The notes: generated by a model not told the origin, from the letters alone. A stretch of 64,000 bases of DNA from Enterobacter sp. 638 (GCF_000016325.1 NC_009436.1:3906001-3970000); one strand, 5' to 3'; shown: positions 22,276 to 35,084, counted from the stretch's first letter. Numbers and translations: made by a program.

Positions 22276-23247
22276 ATGAATTTAGATAAAATCAACGAGT
22301 TAACCGCGCAAGATATGGCGGGTGTGAATGCAGTAATCCTGGAGCAACTCAACTCTGATGTTCAGCTCATCAATCAGTTGGGTTATTACATCGTCAGTGG
22401 CGGCGGTAAACGCATTCGCCCAATGATCGCCATTCTGGCTGCCAGAGCCGTTGGATATCAGGGAGATGCGCACGTCAATATTGCGGCACTCATCGAATTT
22501 ATCCACACCGCGACTCTTCTTCATGATGATGTGGTGGATGAATCCGATATGCGTCGCGGAAAAGCGACCGCAAATGCCGCATTTGGCAACGCAGCGAGCG
22601 TTCTCGTGGGTGATTTTATCTATACCCGCGCATTCCAGATGATGACGAGCCTTGGTTCGTTAAAGGTGCTGGAAGTCATGTCAGAGGCCGTAAACGTCAT
22701 CGCCGAAGGTGAAGTGCTGCAGTTGATGAACGTCAACGATCCGGACATCACTGAAGAAAACTACATGCGTGTGATTTACAGCAAAACGGCGCGTCTGTTT
22801 GAGGCCGCAGCGCAGTGCTCCGGCATTCTTGCAGGCTGTACTGAAGCGCAAGAGCGTGGATTGCAGGACTATGGTCGCTACCTTGGCACCGCATTCCAGC
22901 TGATCGACGACTTACTGGATTACAGTGCGGATGGTGAAACCCTGGGAAAAAACGTGGGCGATGACCTAAACGAAGGTAAACCTACCCTGCCCCTGCTGCA
23001 TGCGATGCGCAACGGATCACCGGATCAGGCAAAATTGATTCGTGAAGCGATCGAGCAAGGAAATGGCCGACATCTTCTGGAACCTGTACTGGAAACAATG
23101 GCGATCTGCGGATCGCTTGAATGGACACGCCAGCGGGCTGAAGAAGAAGCGGATAAAGCGATTACCGCCATTCAGGTTATTCCAGACAGCCCATGGCGCG
23201 ATGCGTTAATTGGCCTTGCCCACATCGCCGTTCAGCGCGATCGTTAA
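22276..23247 (+). CDS. ispB: Octaprenyl diphosphate synthase
   Basis: Extends farnesyl diphosphate with isopentenyl units to C40, the side chain of ubiquinone and menaquinone. The 323-residue protein has the two aspartate-rich prenyltransferase motifs, LLHDDVVDESD (about 82-92) and IDDLLDYSAD (about 210), and the GGGKRIRP substrate site. The ATG at 22276 gives the K-12 length; an in-frame start 11 codons upstream is less likely. Divergent from rplU. Confidence 0.97.
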   Translation: MNLDKINELTAQDMAGVNAVILEQLNSDVQLINQLGYYIVSGGGKRIRPMIAILAARAVGYQGDAHVNIAALIEFIHTATLLHDDVVDESDMRRGKATANAAFGNAASVLVGDFIYTRAFQMMTSLGSLKVLEVMSEAVNVIAEGEVLQLMNVNDPDITEENYMRVIYSKTARLFEAAAQCSGILAGCTEAQERGLQDYGRYLGTAFQLIDDLLDYSADGETLGKNVGDDLNEGKPTLPLLHAMRNGSPDQAKLIREAIEQGNGRHLLEPVLETMAICGSLEWTRQRAEEEADKAITAIQVIPDSPWRDALIGLAHIAVQRDR

Positions 23248-23256
23248 AAGCTCAAC

Positions 23257-23283
23257 GTCTCCTCGCGCCCCCGCCGGGGAGAC
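23257..23283 (+). terminator. Weak hairpin after ispB
   Basis: GTCTCC and GGAGAC arms (23257-23262 with 23278-23283) enclose a GC-rich loop 10 bases after the ispB stop. There is no T run, so this is at best a weak or Rho-assisted terminator. The rest of 23284-23475 shows no gene. Confidence 0.3.
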
Positions 23284-23475
23284 TCCAATAAATTCCAATA
23301 AGCTCTTCATTCGCGTTAATTCATCAGCTTACAGGCTGCATGAATAAAGCCCTGTCATATTCCGAATATTGCCTCCAGTTATGCGAACTTTTTAGAACAG
23401 CCCGTCTAAGAAGGTATAGTAACTCACGTCAATTCACCTGAATGACGTGGACGCATTTCACTCTAAGGACAGCAT

Positions 23476-23763
23476 ATGGAAAAGAAGTTTATTGACTGGC
23501 ATTCGGCCGACATTATTGCCGCACTGCGCAAAAAAGGGACCTCACTTGCAGCAGAATCAAGGCGCAGTGGGCTTAGCTCTTCAACGCTTGCCAATGCGTT
23601 GACTCGCCCTTGGCCCAAAGGAGAATTGATTATTGCGACGGCGCTGGAAACACAGCCCTGGATTATCTGGCCTTCGCGTTACCACGACCCGATTACCCAT
23701 GAATTTATAGACAGAACGCGAATGATGCGTCAGAAAAAGCAGGAAAACGAGCACGAGGACTGA
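23476..23763 (+). CDS. sfsB: Ner/Nlp-family transcriptional regulator
   Basis: A 95-residue DNA-binding protein of the Mu Ner type: MEKKFIDWHSADIIAALRKKGTSLAAESRRSGLSSSTLANALTRPWPKGELIIA contains the helix-turn-helix (about 20-45). K-12 SfsB (Nlp) has the same position and near-identical sequence, with a different Lys-rich tail. In E. coli it was linked to maltose gene expression; the function here is unproven. It converges with murA. Confidence 0.9.
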   Translation: MEKKFIDWHSADIIAALRKKGTSLAAESRRSGLSSSTLANALTRPWPKGELIIATALETQPWIIWPSRYHDPITHEFIDRTRMMRQKKQENEHED

Positions 23764-23787
23764 CGCTTGCGAGAGACTTGCAGGAGA

Positions 23788-23826
23788 AAAGAACAGCAAC
23801 CCCCCGGCCATTTGGCAGGGGGCTGC
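23788..23826 (-). terminator. murA terminator
   Basis: In minus-strand RNA a GC-rich stem (CCCCC / GGGGG plus GCC / GGC next to an AAAT loop) is followed by a U-rich tail (GTTCTTTTC). It begins about 10 bases after the murA stop. Confidence 0.6.
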
Positions 23827-23834
23827 CGGAACGA

Positions 23835-25106
<1,272 letters not shown>

Positions 25107-25145
25107 TTATGAATTCAACCGTGCTGCGGGCAAACCACCCTCAGC

Positions 25146-25400
25146 TCAAAAACCGTTTAGTTTGCGATCACGTTCCCACTCTTGCGGGGTATAAGCTTTG
25201 ATCGACAGGGCGTGAATGCGGTTATCCGCAATGTATTCCATCAGCGGCGCGTAGACAGCCTGCTGTTTCTTCACACGGCTCATGCCGTCGAATATCTCAC
25301 CCACAGTAATAACCTGAAAGTGACTGCCATCGCCGGTGACGTGGACTTCCTGAAGGGAGAGTGCGTTCATCAGCACCGACTGGATTTCATGATTTTCCAT
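25146..25400 (-). CDS. ibaG: BolA-family protein IbaG
   Basis: An 84-residue BolA-type protein ([29 protein letters not shown]...), with the [17 protein letters not shown] signature of the family. BolA proteins pair with monothiol glutaredoxins around a 2Fe-2S cluster; IbaG (YrbA) is linked to acid stress in E. coli. It stands between the mla operon terminator and murA. Confidence 0.93.
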   Translation of the reverse strand: MENHEIQSVLMNALSLQEVHVTGDGSHFQVITVGEIFDGMSRVKKQQAVYAPLMEYIADNRIHALSIKAYTPQEWERDRKLNGF

Positions 25401-25470
25401 GGGTTCTAAATCATCTTTAGTGAAAACAAGCCCAACATCTTAGAGCAAAGTGACGCAGTCTTAAACAAGC

Positions 25471-25503
25471 AAAAAGCCCCGACCGTGAAACAGTCGAGGC
25501 TTT
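25471..25503 (-). terminator. mlaFEDCB operon terminator
   Basis: AAAGCCCCGAC / GTCGAGGCTTT stem (25473-25483 with 25493-25503), one G-U pair in the RNA, followed by a U run. It lies 23 bases after the mlaB stop and separates the mla operon from ibaG-murA. Confidence 0.85.
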
Positions 25504-25525
25504 AAGAAGTAACGCACTGAAAAAA

Positions 25526-25819
25526 TTAGCGAGGTAATACGTCTTCGGGCAAATTATAAAGTTTTGCCAGGGTGAGAACGTTTTCGCTAACACCCGCCAG
25601 TTTCACCGCTGCACCCTGCTTTTTGCCTTCAGCCACGAGATGCACTAACAGTGCAACGCCTGCGGTATCCACACGCGTTACGCTATGCAAATCAATCAGC
25701 GTGACGCCTTGCATAGCGAATTCACGCGAATCCCATAACGGAATCAGCAGGTCCTGATCAAGCTCGCCTGACAAGAATAATGTGTCACTTTCACGCGTCC
25801 AGCTTAATGGCTGCGTCAT
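25526..25819 (-). CDS. mlaB: Phospholipid transport STAS-domain protein MlaB
   Basis: A 97-residue cytoplasmic STAS protein that binds the MlaF ATPase and is needed for stability and activity of the MlaFEDB complex. It begins [23 protein letters not shown] and has the DLHSVTRVDTAGVALL STAS core. The ATG at 25819 overlaps the mlaC stop by one base (TAATG); the 32-codon upstream reading frame lies inside mlaC and is rejected. Confidence 0.95.
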   Translation of the reverse strand: MTQPLSWTRESDTLFLSGELDQDLLIPLWDSREFAMQGVTLIDLHSVTRVDTAGVALLVHLVAEGKKQGAAVKLAGVSENVLTLAKLYNLPEDVLPR

Positions 25820-26454
25820 TACTTTCTCTCGTCCAACGAAATTTTCTGGCTGGAGATAGATTTCAACTGTTCGGTAAGACCATCGATGCCTTTGGTGCGC
25901 AGCAAATCGCTCCACTCGTTTTGCTTAGTCGTAATCATGCTCACGCCTTCAGCAATCATGTCGTAAGCCTGCCAGTTTCCAGTTTGCGTATTTTTACGCC
26001 ACTGGAAGTCCAGGCGCACCGGGGGACGGCCGTTTGGATCGATGATGGTAACGCGAATAGGCACAATGGTCGCATCGCCCAGCGGTTGCTCTGGAGCAAT
26101 CTGATAGGTCTGGCCATGATACATCGCCAGCGCCTGACCATAAGCCTGCTTCAGGTATTCACGGAATGCCGCAAAGTAAGCATCACGCTGCGCAGGCGTG
26201 GCATCTTTGTAATAACGGCCCAGAACTAACGCACCCGCATATTTCACCTGCACGTAGGGCAACAGCTCTTGATCAACCACATCACGGAGATAATCCGGAT
26301 TGGAACGAATTTTTGATTGCTCATTTTTTAGGCGGTCAAACGTCTTCTTCGCCGCTTCGTCCATCTGTTTATAGGGATTGGCCTGATCCGCTGCATAGGT
26401 GGCACTCAGAGGGGCAATCACCAGCATGGCAACCATCAATAGTCGTTTAATCAT
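25819..26454 (-). CDS. mlaC: Periplasmic phospholipid shuttle MlaC
   Basis: Carries phospholipid between the outer-membrane MlaA-porin complex and inner-membrane MlaFEDB. The 211-residue precursor has a signal peptide ([23 protein letters not shown], cleavage near residue 20) and the MlaC motifs [16 protein letters not shown] and [13 protein letters not shown]. The ATG at 26454 is used; the TTG just before it is not needed. It begins 3 bases after mlaD and overlaps mlaB by 1 base. Confidence 0.96.
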   Translation of the reverse strand: MIKRLLMVAMLVIAPLSATYAADQANPYKQMDEAAKKTFDRLKNEQSKIRSNPDYLRDVVDQELLPYVQVKYAGALVLGRYYKDATPAQRDAYFAAFREYLKQAYGQALAMYHGQTYQIAPEQPLGDATIVPIRVTIIDPNGRPPVRLDFQWRKNTQTGNWQAYDMIAEGVSMITTKQNEWSDLLRTKGIDGLTEQLKSISSQKISLDERK

Positions 26455-26457
26455 CAA

Positions 26458-27021
26458 TTACTTCTCCTGAGATGAATGGGTTGCGCCAGGGGTCGGAGCA
26501 ACATCAGTTTGGCCTTCGCTCTTTGCAGAGGCATCGTCAGTGGTTTTGGCGTCCCCTTTGTTGCTGTAAAGGAACTGACCAATCATGTCTTCGAGCACCA
26601 TCGCAGATTTGGTATCCTGGATTACGCCGCCATCTTTAAGGATAGACGTTCCCAGTTCCGGATCTTCAAAGCCGACGTTTAACGCCAGATATTGTTCACC
26701 CAGCAAACCGGAAGTACGGATGGAGAGCGAGCTGGTGTCCGGAATGTGGTTGTAGCGCTCTTCGATCTCCATTTCTACTCGCGGCAGATAGGTTTTTTCA
26801 TCGAGAGTAATGTCCGCCACCCGTCCAATCACAACGCCGCCGATACGAACAGGTGAACGCGCCTTCAGGCCCCCGATATTATCGAATGTCGCGTAGAGAC
26901 GATAAGTGGGTTCAGTCCGAATTGAGGTGATGTCCGCCGCGCGGAGGCAAATAAACAGTGCAGCCAACAGCGCCAGCACAAGAAACACACCTACCCAAAT
27001 TTCACTTTTTCTTGTTTGCAT
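26458..27021 (-). CDS. mlaD: MCE-domain phospholipid transport protein MlaD
   Basis: Anchored in the inner membrane by one helix (about 8-28), it forms a hexameric lipid-conducting ring. The 187-residue protein has the MCE domain (about 38-120: YATFDNIGGLKARSPVRIGG) and a C-terminal helix (AMVLEDMIGQFLYSNKG) followed by a polar tail that differs from K-12. The ATG at 27021 gives the usual N-terminus MQTRKSEIWVGVFL. It starts 4 bases after the mlaE stop. Confidence 0.96.
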   Translation of the reverse strand: MQTRKSEIWVGVFLVLALLAALFICLRAADITSIRTEPTYRLYATFDNIGGLKARSPVRIGGVVIGRVADITLDEKTYLPRVEMEIEERYNHIPDTSSLSIRTSGLLGEQYLALNVGFEDPELGTSILKDGGVIQDTKSAMVLEDMIGQFLYSNKGDAKTTDDASAKSEGQTDVAPTPGATHSSQEK

Positions 27022-27025
27022 GAAC

Positions 27026-28628
<1,603 letters not shown>

Positions 28629-28855
28629 TTAAAATTCCTTTCTTTCCCTTTGAGGTTAAGCATGGCGCTTAATTCAGCCTTAAACCCGACATTTTTGCAG
28701 AATATTGCCTGTACAGGTTAGCGAAAGCTGGCATTTGTTTTACTTTTCCGACGCATAAAGTCAAAATTAGAGAATCGTTACGTCTACAGACTGCATGCGG
28801 CGCCAGAGATTCATTCTCAGTGGACCGGCGAGTATACCTGAATAAAGGATTTTTG

Positions 28856-29833
28856 ATGCTTTTAGCAACGGCACTGTTAATAATCGGTTTACTGTTAGTG
28901 GTCTACAGTGCTGACCGCCTGGTTTTTGCAGCATCCATCCTGTGTCGGCTTTTTGGCATACCGCCCCTTATCATCGGGATGACCGTGGTGAGTGTCGGAA
29001 CATCGCTTCCAGAAATTATCGTCTCTGCTTCAGCGTCTCTTCATGGTCAGGTTGACCTCGCGATTGGGACGGCAATTGGCTCTAACATCGTCAATATATT
29101 ATTGATCCTCGGCCTCGCCGCGCTGATGCATCCATTTCGCGTGCATTCTGATGTTCTGCGCCGCGAATTGCCGCTAATGTTAATTGTCAGCCTGCTGGCA
29201 GGTTACGTGCTTTATGACGGGCAACTCACGCTGGATGACGGCATCCTGCTCATTGCGCTGGCGGTCATCTGGCTGCTGTATATCGTTAAAATTGCGCGTC
29301 TGGCGGAAAAGCAGGGAAATGACAGTCTGACGCGTGAGCAAGTTGCGGAACTGCCTCGCGAAGGCACCCTGCCCGTCGCCCTGCTGTGGCTGGGCATCGC
29401 GCTGATTATCATGCCAATGGCCACGCGTATGGTTGTTGACAATGCCACCGTGCTGGCCAATTTCTACGCCATCAGTGAGCTTACTATCGGCCTGACTGTG
29501 ATTGCGATTGGCACCAGTTTGCCAGAACTGGCTACCGCCGTTGCCGGCGCACGTAAAGGCGAAGGTGATATGGCGATTGGCAATATCATTGGCTCCAATA
29601 TCTTTAACATCGCTATCGTGATGGGTTTACCGGCGCTGATTGCGCCAGGGGCATTTAATCCGCTGGCCTTCTCGCGCGATTACGGGGTGATGCTCATTGT
29701 CAGTATCATTTTCGCCCTGCTGTGCTGGCGACGGAAACAACAAATTGGCAAAGGCGCGGGTGCTTTGCTGACGGGTGGTTTTATCGTATGGATGGCGATG
29801 CTGTACTGGCTGTCGCCTCTTCTCTCTGGGTAA
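28856..29833 (+). CDS. yrbG: Inner-membrane calcium/sodium exchanger-family protein
   Basis: A 325-residue CaCA-family antiporter with about ten helices and two inverted repeats; the alpha motifs GTSLPEIIVSASASL...GTAIGSNIVNILLILG and GTSLPELATAVAGA...GNIIGSNIFNIAIVMG hold the ion-binding acidic residues. The ATG at 28856, after AAAGGATTTTTG, gives the K-12 length; the frame is open 12 codons upstream. Its physiological ion in enterics is not settled. First gene of the plus-strand run to npr. Confidence 0.92.
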   Translation: MLLATALLIIGLLLVVYSADRLVFAASILCRLFGIPPLIIGMTVVSVGTSLPEIIVSASASLHGQVDLAIGTAIGSNIVNILLILGLAALMHPFRVHSDVLRRELPLMLIVSLLAGYVLYDGQLTLDDGILLIALAVIWLLYIVKIARLAEKQGNDSLTREQVAELPREGTLPVALLWLGIALIIMPMATRMVVDNATVLANFYAISELTIGLTVIAIGTSLPELATAVAGARKGEGDMAIGNIIGSNIFNIAIVMGLPALIAPGAFNPLAFSRDYGVMLIVSIIFALLCWRRKQQIGKGAGALLTGGFIVWMAMLYWLSPLLSG

Positions 29834-29845
29834 ACGGAACGCATT

Positions 29846-30832
29846 ATGTCGCAAATAGAATTGCAACCGGGTTTTGACTTTCAAAAAGCAGGCAAAGAAG
29901 TTCTGGAGATTGAACGTGAAGGTCTGGCGCAGTTAGATCAATACATCAATCAGGATTTCAGCCTTGCGTGCGAGAAAATATTCTCCTGCGCGGGCAAAGT
30001 CGTGGTGATGGGTATGGGCAAATCGGGTCATATTGGGCGCAAAATGGCCGCGACGTTCGCCAGTACCGGAACATCCTCATTCTTCGTTCATCCCGGTGAA
30101 GCCGCTCATGGCGATCTCGGAATGGTGACGCCGCAGGACATCGTTATCGCTCTGTCGAATTCGGGTGAGTCCAACGAGATTCTGGCGCTGATTCCCGTGC
30201 TGAAACGACTCCACGTCCCGCTCATTTGCATGACCAGCCGACCAGAAAGCACGATGGCGCGCGCGGCCGATGTTCATTTATGCGTGAAAGTGCCGAAAGA
30301 AGCTTGCCCACTCGGCCTTGCGCCGACCTCCAGCACGACCGCTGCGCTGGTGATGGGAGATGCCCTCGCCGTTGCGCTTCTTGAAGCACGAGGCTTCACG
30401 CCAGAAGATTTCGCGCTCTCTCATCCGGGCGGTGCGCTGGGACGTAAGCTACTGCTGCGGGTAAATGATATTATGCATACGGGCGCAGAGATCCCTCGCG
30501 TCAGTAAAGATGCCCCGCTGCGCGACGCCTTGCTGGAAATTACGCGTAAAAATCTCGGCATGACGGTGATTTGCGACGACCAGATGAATATCGAAGGGAT
30601 TTTCACAGATGGCGATTTACGTCGTGTTTTTGATATGGGCGTTGATGTCCGCACGCTGGGTATCGCCGACGTAATGACGCCAGGCGGCATCAGAGTCCGT
30701 CCCGCCACACTGGCAGTCGAAGTTTTGAACCTAATGCAGTCCCGTCATATTACCGCCGTCATGGTTGCCGATGGCGACCAACTGCTGGGTGTGGTACATA
30801 TGCATGATCTTCTGCGCGCAGGCGTAGTGTAA
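29846..30832 (+). CDS. kdsD: D-arabinose-5-phosphate isomerase
   Basis: Converts ribulose-5-P to arabinose-5-P, the first step towards Kdo of LPS. The 328-residue protein has an SIS domain (about 40-180, GMGKSGHIGRKMAATFASTGT), the catalytic histidine in LSHPGGALGRK (about 193) and two CBS domains (about 208-328). It starts 12 bases after yrbG and its stop overlaps an ATG in the kdsC leader. Confidence 0.97.
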   Translation: MSQIELQPGFDFQKAGKEVLEIEREGLAQLDQYINQDFSLACEKIFSCAGKVVVMGMGKSGHIGRKMAATFASTGTSSFFVHPGEAAHGDLGMVTPQDIVIALSNSGESNEILALIPVLKRLHVPLICMTSRPESTMARAADVHLCVKVPKEACPLGLAPTSSTTAALVMGDALAVALLEARGFTPEDFALSHPGGALGRKLLLRVNDIMHTGAEIPRVSKDAPLRDALLEITRKNLGMTVICDDQMNIEGIFTDGDLRRVFDMGVDVRTLGIADVMTPGGIRVRPATLAVEVLNLMQSRHITAVMVADGDQLLGVVHMHDLLRAGVV

Positions 30833-30846
30833 TGAAGGATAAGACA

Positions 30847-31413
30847 ATGAGTAATGCGGGTGCATCCCTTGCAACCTGTTATGGTCCGGTAAGCACGCAA
30901 ATGATGACGCAGGCGGAAAAGATTCGTCTGCTGATTCTGGATGTAGATGGCGTTCTTTCCGATGGCTTGATTTTTATGGGCAATAACGGCGAAGAGCTGA
31001 AAGCATTTAACGTGCGCGACGGTTACGGCATTCGTTGTGCGCTCACATCCGGGATAGAAGTTGCCATTATCACCGGGCGTAAGGCTAAACTGGTAGAAGA
31101 TCGCTGTGAGACATTGGGCATCACCCATCTGTATCAGGGACAGTCTGACAAAATGGTCGCTTTCAGAGATTTACTGGCGAAACTGGCCATCGCACCTGAG
31201 AATGTGGCCTATGTCGGGGACGACCTGATTGACTGGCCGGTGATGGCTGAAGTGGGGTTAAGTATCGCCGTCGCCGATGCACATCCTCTGCTGATCCCGC
31301 GCGCGGACTATGTCACCCGGATCAACGGGGGGCGCGGTGCCGTTCGCGAGGTGTGCGATTTGTTATTGCTGGCACAGGGCAAGCTTGATGAGGCCAAAGG
31401 GCAATCGATATGA
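30847..31413 (+). CDS. kdsC: 3-deoxy-D-manno-octulosonate-8-phosphate phosphatase
   Basis: Removes phosphate from Kdo-8-P. The 188-residue HAD-type (C0) enzyme shows DVDGVLSDG with the nucleophile Asp32, the TGRK motif and the Mg-binding VGDDLIDWPVM. I chose the ATG at 30847 (AAGGA seven bases before) which gives the K-12 length; an ATG overlapping the kdsD stop at 30832 is the alternative. Overlaps lptC by 4 bases. Confidence 0.97.
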   Translation: MSNAGASLATCYGPVSTQMMTQAEKIRLLILDVDGVLSDGLIFMGNNGEELKAFNVRDGYGIRCALTSGIEVAIITGRKAKLVEDRCETLGITHLYQGQSDKMVAFRDLLAKLAIAPENVAYVGDDLIDWPVMAEVGLSIAVADAHPLLIPRADYVTRINGGRGAVREVCDLLLLAQGKLDEAKGQSI

Positions 31414-31985
31414 GTAAAACCAGACGTTGGGTTATCATTCTGCTTTCACTGGCCGTGTTGGTATTGATTGGCGTGAATCTCGCTGACAATGACGATGCGC
31501 CAGCAGAAGTGGTCGCCACTAACGATCCGACCTATAAGAGCGATCACAGCGACACGGTGGTTTACAGCCCGGAAGGCGCGCTGAACTATCGCTTGATTGC
31601 CCAGCACGTTGAGTATTTTTCCGATGAAGGTATCTCGTGGTTTACTCAGCCGGTCATGACCACGTTTGACACCAATAAGGTGCCGACCTGGTCGATCAAA
31701 TCTGACAGAGCAAAATTGACAAATGACCGTATGCTTTATCTGTACGGTCACGTTGAAGTGAACGCCCTGACCGCTGACTCTCAACTACGCAAAATTACGA
31801 CAGATAATGCGCAGATCAACCTGGTGACCCAGGATGTGACGTCGCAAGATCTGGTGACGTTATACGGCACTACATTTAATTCCAGCGGTTTGAGAATGCG
31901 CGGGAACTTACGCAGCAAAAACGCCGAGCTGATTGAAAAGGTTAGAACCTCATATGAAATTCAAAATAAACAAACTCAGCCTTAA
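31410..31985 (+). CDS. lptC: LPS export protein LptC
   Basis: Bitopic inner-membrane protein that passes LPS from LptB2FG to LptA. The 191-residue product has one N-terminal helix (about 7-23) and a periplasmic beta-jellyroll (about 45-185). Begins within the kdsC end (ATGA overlap) and overlaps the lptA start by 32 bases, as in E. coli. Confidence 0.96.
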   Translation: MSKTRRWVIILLSLAVLVLIGVNLADNDDAPAEVVATNDPTYKSDHSDTVVYSPEGALNYRLIAQHVEYFSDEGISWFTQPVMTTFDTNKVPTWSIKSDRAKLTNDRMLYLYGHVEVNALTADSQLRKITTDNAQINLVTQDVTSQDLVTLYGTTFNSSGLRMRGNLRSKNAELIEKVRTSYEIQNKQTQP

Positions 31986-32508
31986 TTTTGTTATCGCCAG
32001 CGCGCTGCTGGCCGCCAGTCTCCCTGCCCTTGCGGTGACAGGAGATACTGAGCAACCTATTCATATCGAGTCTGACACTCAGTCACTTGATATGCAGGGG
32101 AACGTTGTGACCTTCACGGGCAACGTCGTGATGACGCAGGGCACCATCAAAATCAATGCCGATAAAGTGGTTGTCACCCGTCCTGGCGGTGAACAAGGCA
32201 AAGAAATTATTGATGGCTACGGCAATCCGGCAACGTTCTATCAGATGCAGGATAACGGTAAGCCGGTTAAAGGCCACGCCTCGCACATGCACTATGAGCT
32301 GGCGAAGGACCTTGTCATCCTGACCGGCAATGCTTATCTAGAGCAGTTGGACAGCAACATCACCGGCGATAAGATCACTTATCTGGTGAAAGAGCAGAAA
32401 ATGCAGGCATCCAGCGAGAAAGGTAAGCGCGTGACAACCGTACTGGTTCCGTCTCAGCTGCAGGACAAAGGGAAAACCCAGGCTCCCGCACAGAAAAAGA
32501 GTAACTAA
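31954..32508 (+). CDS. lptA: Periplasmic LPS bridge protein LptA
   Basis: Polymerising jellyroll protein that forms the LPS bridge across the periplasm. The 184-residue precursor has a signal peptide (MKFKINKLSLNFVIASALLAAS..., cleaved after ALA near residue 27), then the OstA core DMQGNVVTFTGNVVMTQGTIKINADKV. The start at 31954, inside lptC, gives the usual protein. The basic tail AQKKSN is conserved. Confidence 0.97.
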   Translation: MKFKINKLSLNFVIASALLAASLPALAVTGDTEQPIHIESDTQSLDMQGNVVTFTGNVVMTQGTIKINADKVVVTRPGGEQGKEIIDGYGNPATFYQMQDNGKPVKGHASHMHYELAKDLVILTGNAYLEQLDSNITGDKITYLVKEQKMQASSEKGKRVTTVLVPSQLQDKGKTQAPAQKKSN

Positions 32509-32514
32509 TTCGTT

Positions 32515-33240
32515 ATGGCAACATTAACTGCAAAAAACCTCGCCAAAGCCTATAAAGGCCGCCGCGTCGTGGAAGATGTCAGTCTGACCGTTAACTCCGG
32601 CGAAATTGTTGGCCTGTTGGGTCCTAACGGTGCAGGTAAAACCACCACCTTTTACATGGTGGTTGGCATTGTTCCGCGCGATGCGGGCAACATCATCATT
32701 GATGATGAAGACATTAGCCTGCTGCCGCTGCACGCTCGCGCGCGTCGCGGGATTGGCTATCTGCCGCAGGAGGCGTCTATTTTCCGCCGTCTAAGCGTGT
32801 TCGACAATCTGATGGCCGTCCTGCAAATCCGTGACGATTTGACCGCTGAGCAGCGTCAGGATCGCGCCAACGAATTGATGGAAGAGTTCCATATTGAACA
32901 CCTGCGCGACAGCCTCGGCCAGGCACTTTCGGGGGGGGAACGCCGCCGAGTAGAAATTGCTCGCGCCCTGGCAGCCAATCCGAAATTTATCCTTCTGGAT
33001 GAACCGTTTGCAGGCGTCGACCCCATCTCCGTTATCGACATTAAACGCATTATCGAACATCTGCGCGACAGCGGTCTCGGTGTGCTGATTACCGACCACA
33101 ACGTGCGCGAAACGCTGGCCGTTTGTGAGCGTGCGTATATCGTCAGCCAGGGCCATTTGATTGCTCACGGCACGCCACTCGAAATCCTCGAAGATGAACA
33201 TGTTAAGCGCGTGTACCTTGGGGAAGACTTCAGACTCTGA
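32515..33240 (+). CDS. lptB: LPS export ABC ATPase LptB
   Basis: A 241-residue ABC ATPase with Walker [10 protein letters not shown] (36-44), signature [15 protein letters not shown], Walker [11 protein letters not shown] and H-loop TDHNVRET. It dimerises beneath LptF and LptG to extract LPS; notably lptF and lptG are also in this window (40.9-43.1 kb), which they are not in K-12. Six bases after lptA. Confidence 0.98.
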   Translation: MATLTAKNLAKAYKGRRVVEDVSLTVNSGEIVGLLGPNGAGKTTTFYMVVGIVPRDAGNIIIDDEDISLLPLHARARRGIGYLPQEASIFRRLSVFDNLMAVLQIRDDLTAEQRQDRANELMEEFHIEHLRDSLGQALSGGERRRVEIARALAANPKFILLDEPFAGVDPISVIDIKRIIEHLRDSGLGVLITDHNVRETLAVCERAYIVSQGHLIAHGTPLEILEDEHVKRVYLGEDFRL

Positions 33241-33287
33241 TAGGGTAGAGGTTAAGTTACGCAGGACCGGAGAAAAACGCCCTGAAC

Positions 33288-34721
33288 ATGAAGCAAGGTT
33301 TGCAATTAAGGCTCAGCCAACAGTTGGCGATGACGCCACAGTTACAACAGGCGATCCGTCTGTTGCAACTGTCAACGTTAGAACTTCAGCAGGAACTGCA
33401 GCAAGCGCTGGACAGTAATCCGCTGCTGGAGCAAACCGATCTTCATGAAGAGGTAGATACCCAGGAAAAGCAGGATACCGAAACGCTCGATACGGCAGAT
33501 GCCCTTGAGCAAAAAGAGATGCCTGACGAGTTACCGCTAGATGCCAGCTGGGATGAAATTTACACCGCTGGAACCCCATCCGGAACGCGCGCTGATTATC
33601 AGGATGATGAGTTACCGGTTTATCAGGGTGAAACCACGCAGTCGCTACAGGATTACCTGATGTGGCAGGTGGAGTTGACCCCTTTCACCGAAACCGATCG
33701 CGCGATTGCCACTTCCATTGTCGATGCCGTGGATGACACCGGGTATTTAACGGTGACCCTGGACGAAATTCTGGAAAGCATGGGTGATAGCGAAATCGAA
33801 CTCGACGAGATCGAAGCCGTTCTCAAGCGCATTCAACGCTTTGATCCTGTCGGCGTCGCAGCAAAAGATCTGCGCGACTGTTTGCTGATCCAGCTTTCTC
33901 AGTTTGCAAAAGAGACGCCAAGACTCGACGAAGCGCGACTGATTATCAGCGAACATTTGGATTTGCTGGCGAATCATGATTTCCGCAGCCTGATGCGCGT
34001 GACGCGACTCAAAGAAGATGTACTGAAAGAAGCGGTGAATCTGATCCAGTCGCTCGATCCCCGGCCGGGGCAATCGATCCAAACCGGCGAACCCGAATAT
34101 GTGATTCCTGACGTTCTGGTCCGAAAACACAACGGTCTCTGGACCGTAGAACTCAATTCCGACAGCATTCCCCGCCTGCAAATCAACCAGCAATACGCTT
34201 CTATGTGCACCAGTGCGCGGAACGACTCCGACAATCAATATATTCGTAGCAATCTTCAGGAAGCGCGATGGCTGATCAAAAGCCTCGAAAGCCGAAATGA
34301 TACGCTGTTACGCGTGAGTCGCTGCATTGTGGAACAGCAGCAAGGCTTTTTTGAGCAGGGCGAAGAATTTATGAAACCCATGGTTTTGGCAGATATTGCT
34401 CAAGCCGTTGAGATGCATGAATCGACCATTTCGCGTGTGACCACGCAGAAGTATCTGCACAGCCCACGTGGTATTTTTGAGCTTAAGTATTTCTTCTCCA
34501 GTCATGTGAATACCGAAGGCGGCGGCGAAGCCTCGTCGACGGCAATTCGTGCTCTGGTGAAGAAGTTGATCGCCGCGGAAAACCCCGCGAAGCCACTGAG
34601 TGACAGTAAGTTAACCACCATGCTGTCCGATCAGGGTATCATGGTGGCACGTCGTACTGTTGCGAAGTATCGAGAGTCTTTATCCATTCCGCCGTCTAAC
34701 CAGCGTAAACAACTGGTTTGA
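33288..34721 (+). CDS. rpoN: RNA polymerase sigma-54 factor
   Basis: Sigma factor for nitrogen-assimilation and other enhancer-dependent promoters. The 477-residue protein has the Gln-rich activator-interacting region I ([29 protein letters not shown]), an acidic region II (about 50-120), the core-binding region and the RpoN box [10 protein letters not shown] (about 454) preceded by a helix-turn-helix that includes [19 protein letters not shown]. Located 47 bases after lptB, as in E. coli. Confidence 0.98.
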   Translation: MKQGLQLRLSQQLAMTPQLQQAIRLLQLSTLELQQELQQALDSNPLLEQTDLHEEVDTQEKQDTETLDTADALEQKEMPDELPLDASWDEIYTAGTPSGTRADYQDDELPVYQGETTQSLQDYLMWQVELTPFTETDRAIATSIVDAVDDTGYLTVTLDEILESMGDSEIELDEIEAVLKRIQRFDPVGVAAKDLRDCLLIQLSQFAKETPRLDEARLIISEHLDLLANHDFRSLMRVTRLKEDVLKEAVNLIQSLDPRPGQSIQTGEPEYVIPDVLVRKHNGLWTVELNSDSIPRLQINQQYASMCTSARNDSDNQYIRSNLQEARWLIKSLESRNDTLLRVSRCIVEQQQGFFEQGEEFMKPMVLADIAQAVEMHESTISRVTTQKYLHSPRGIFELKYFFSSHVNTEGGGEASSTAIRALVKKLIAAENPAKPLSDSKLTTMLSDQGIMVARRTVAKYRESLSIPPSNQRKQLV

Positions 34722-34743
34722 CACAACCGATAAGGAAGACACT

Positions 34744-35031
34744 ATGCAGCTCAACATCACAGGACACAATGTCGAAATCACTGAGGCTTTACGCGACTTT
34801 TTGAATACAAAATTCGCCAAGCTGGAGCAGTATTTCGAGAGGATCAATCAGGTCTACATTGTGTTGAAAGTGGAGAAAGTGACTCATATCTCGGACGCAA
34901 CCCTGCACATAAACGGGGGCGAAATCCATGCCAGTGCGGAAGGGCAAGACATGTACGCGGCTATCGACGGCTTGATTGACAAGCTTGCGCGACAGCTTAA
35001 TAAACATAAAGATAAACTGAAACAACACTAA
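34744..35031 (+). CDS. hpf: Ribosome hibernation-promoting factor, short form
   Basis: A 95-residue protein that promotes 100S ribosome dimers in stationary phase. The sequence MQLNITGHNVEITEALRDFLNTKFAKLEQYFERI is the S30AE fold; no long C-terminal extension, hence the gammaproteobacterial short HPF. The ATG at 34744 follows AAGGAAG; the upstream-open frame runs into rpoN and is rejected. Confidence 0.97.
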   Translation: MQLNITGHNVEITEALRDFLNTKFAKLEQYFERINQVYIVLKVEKVTHISDATLHINGGEIHASAEGQDMYAAIDGLIDKLARQLNKHKDKLKQH

Positions 35032-35059
35032 TTGTCCGAGCAGTTAACGGGTGCAGGGC

Positions 35060-35084
35060 GGCCTGTTGTGAAACACAACAGGCC
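35060..35084 (+). terminator. Strong hairpin between hpf and ptsN
   Basis: A perfect 11-bp stem GGCCTGTTGTG / CACAACAGGCC with an AAA loop, followed by ATTTGT rather than a full T run. It probably attenuates transcription or protects the hpf 3' end, lowering ptsN relative to hpf. Confidence 0.6.
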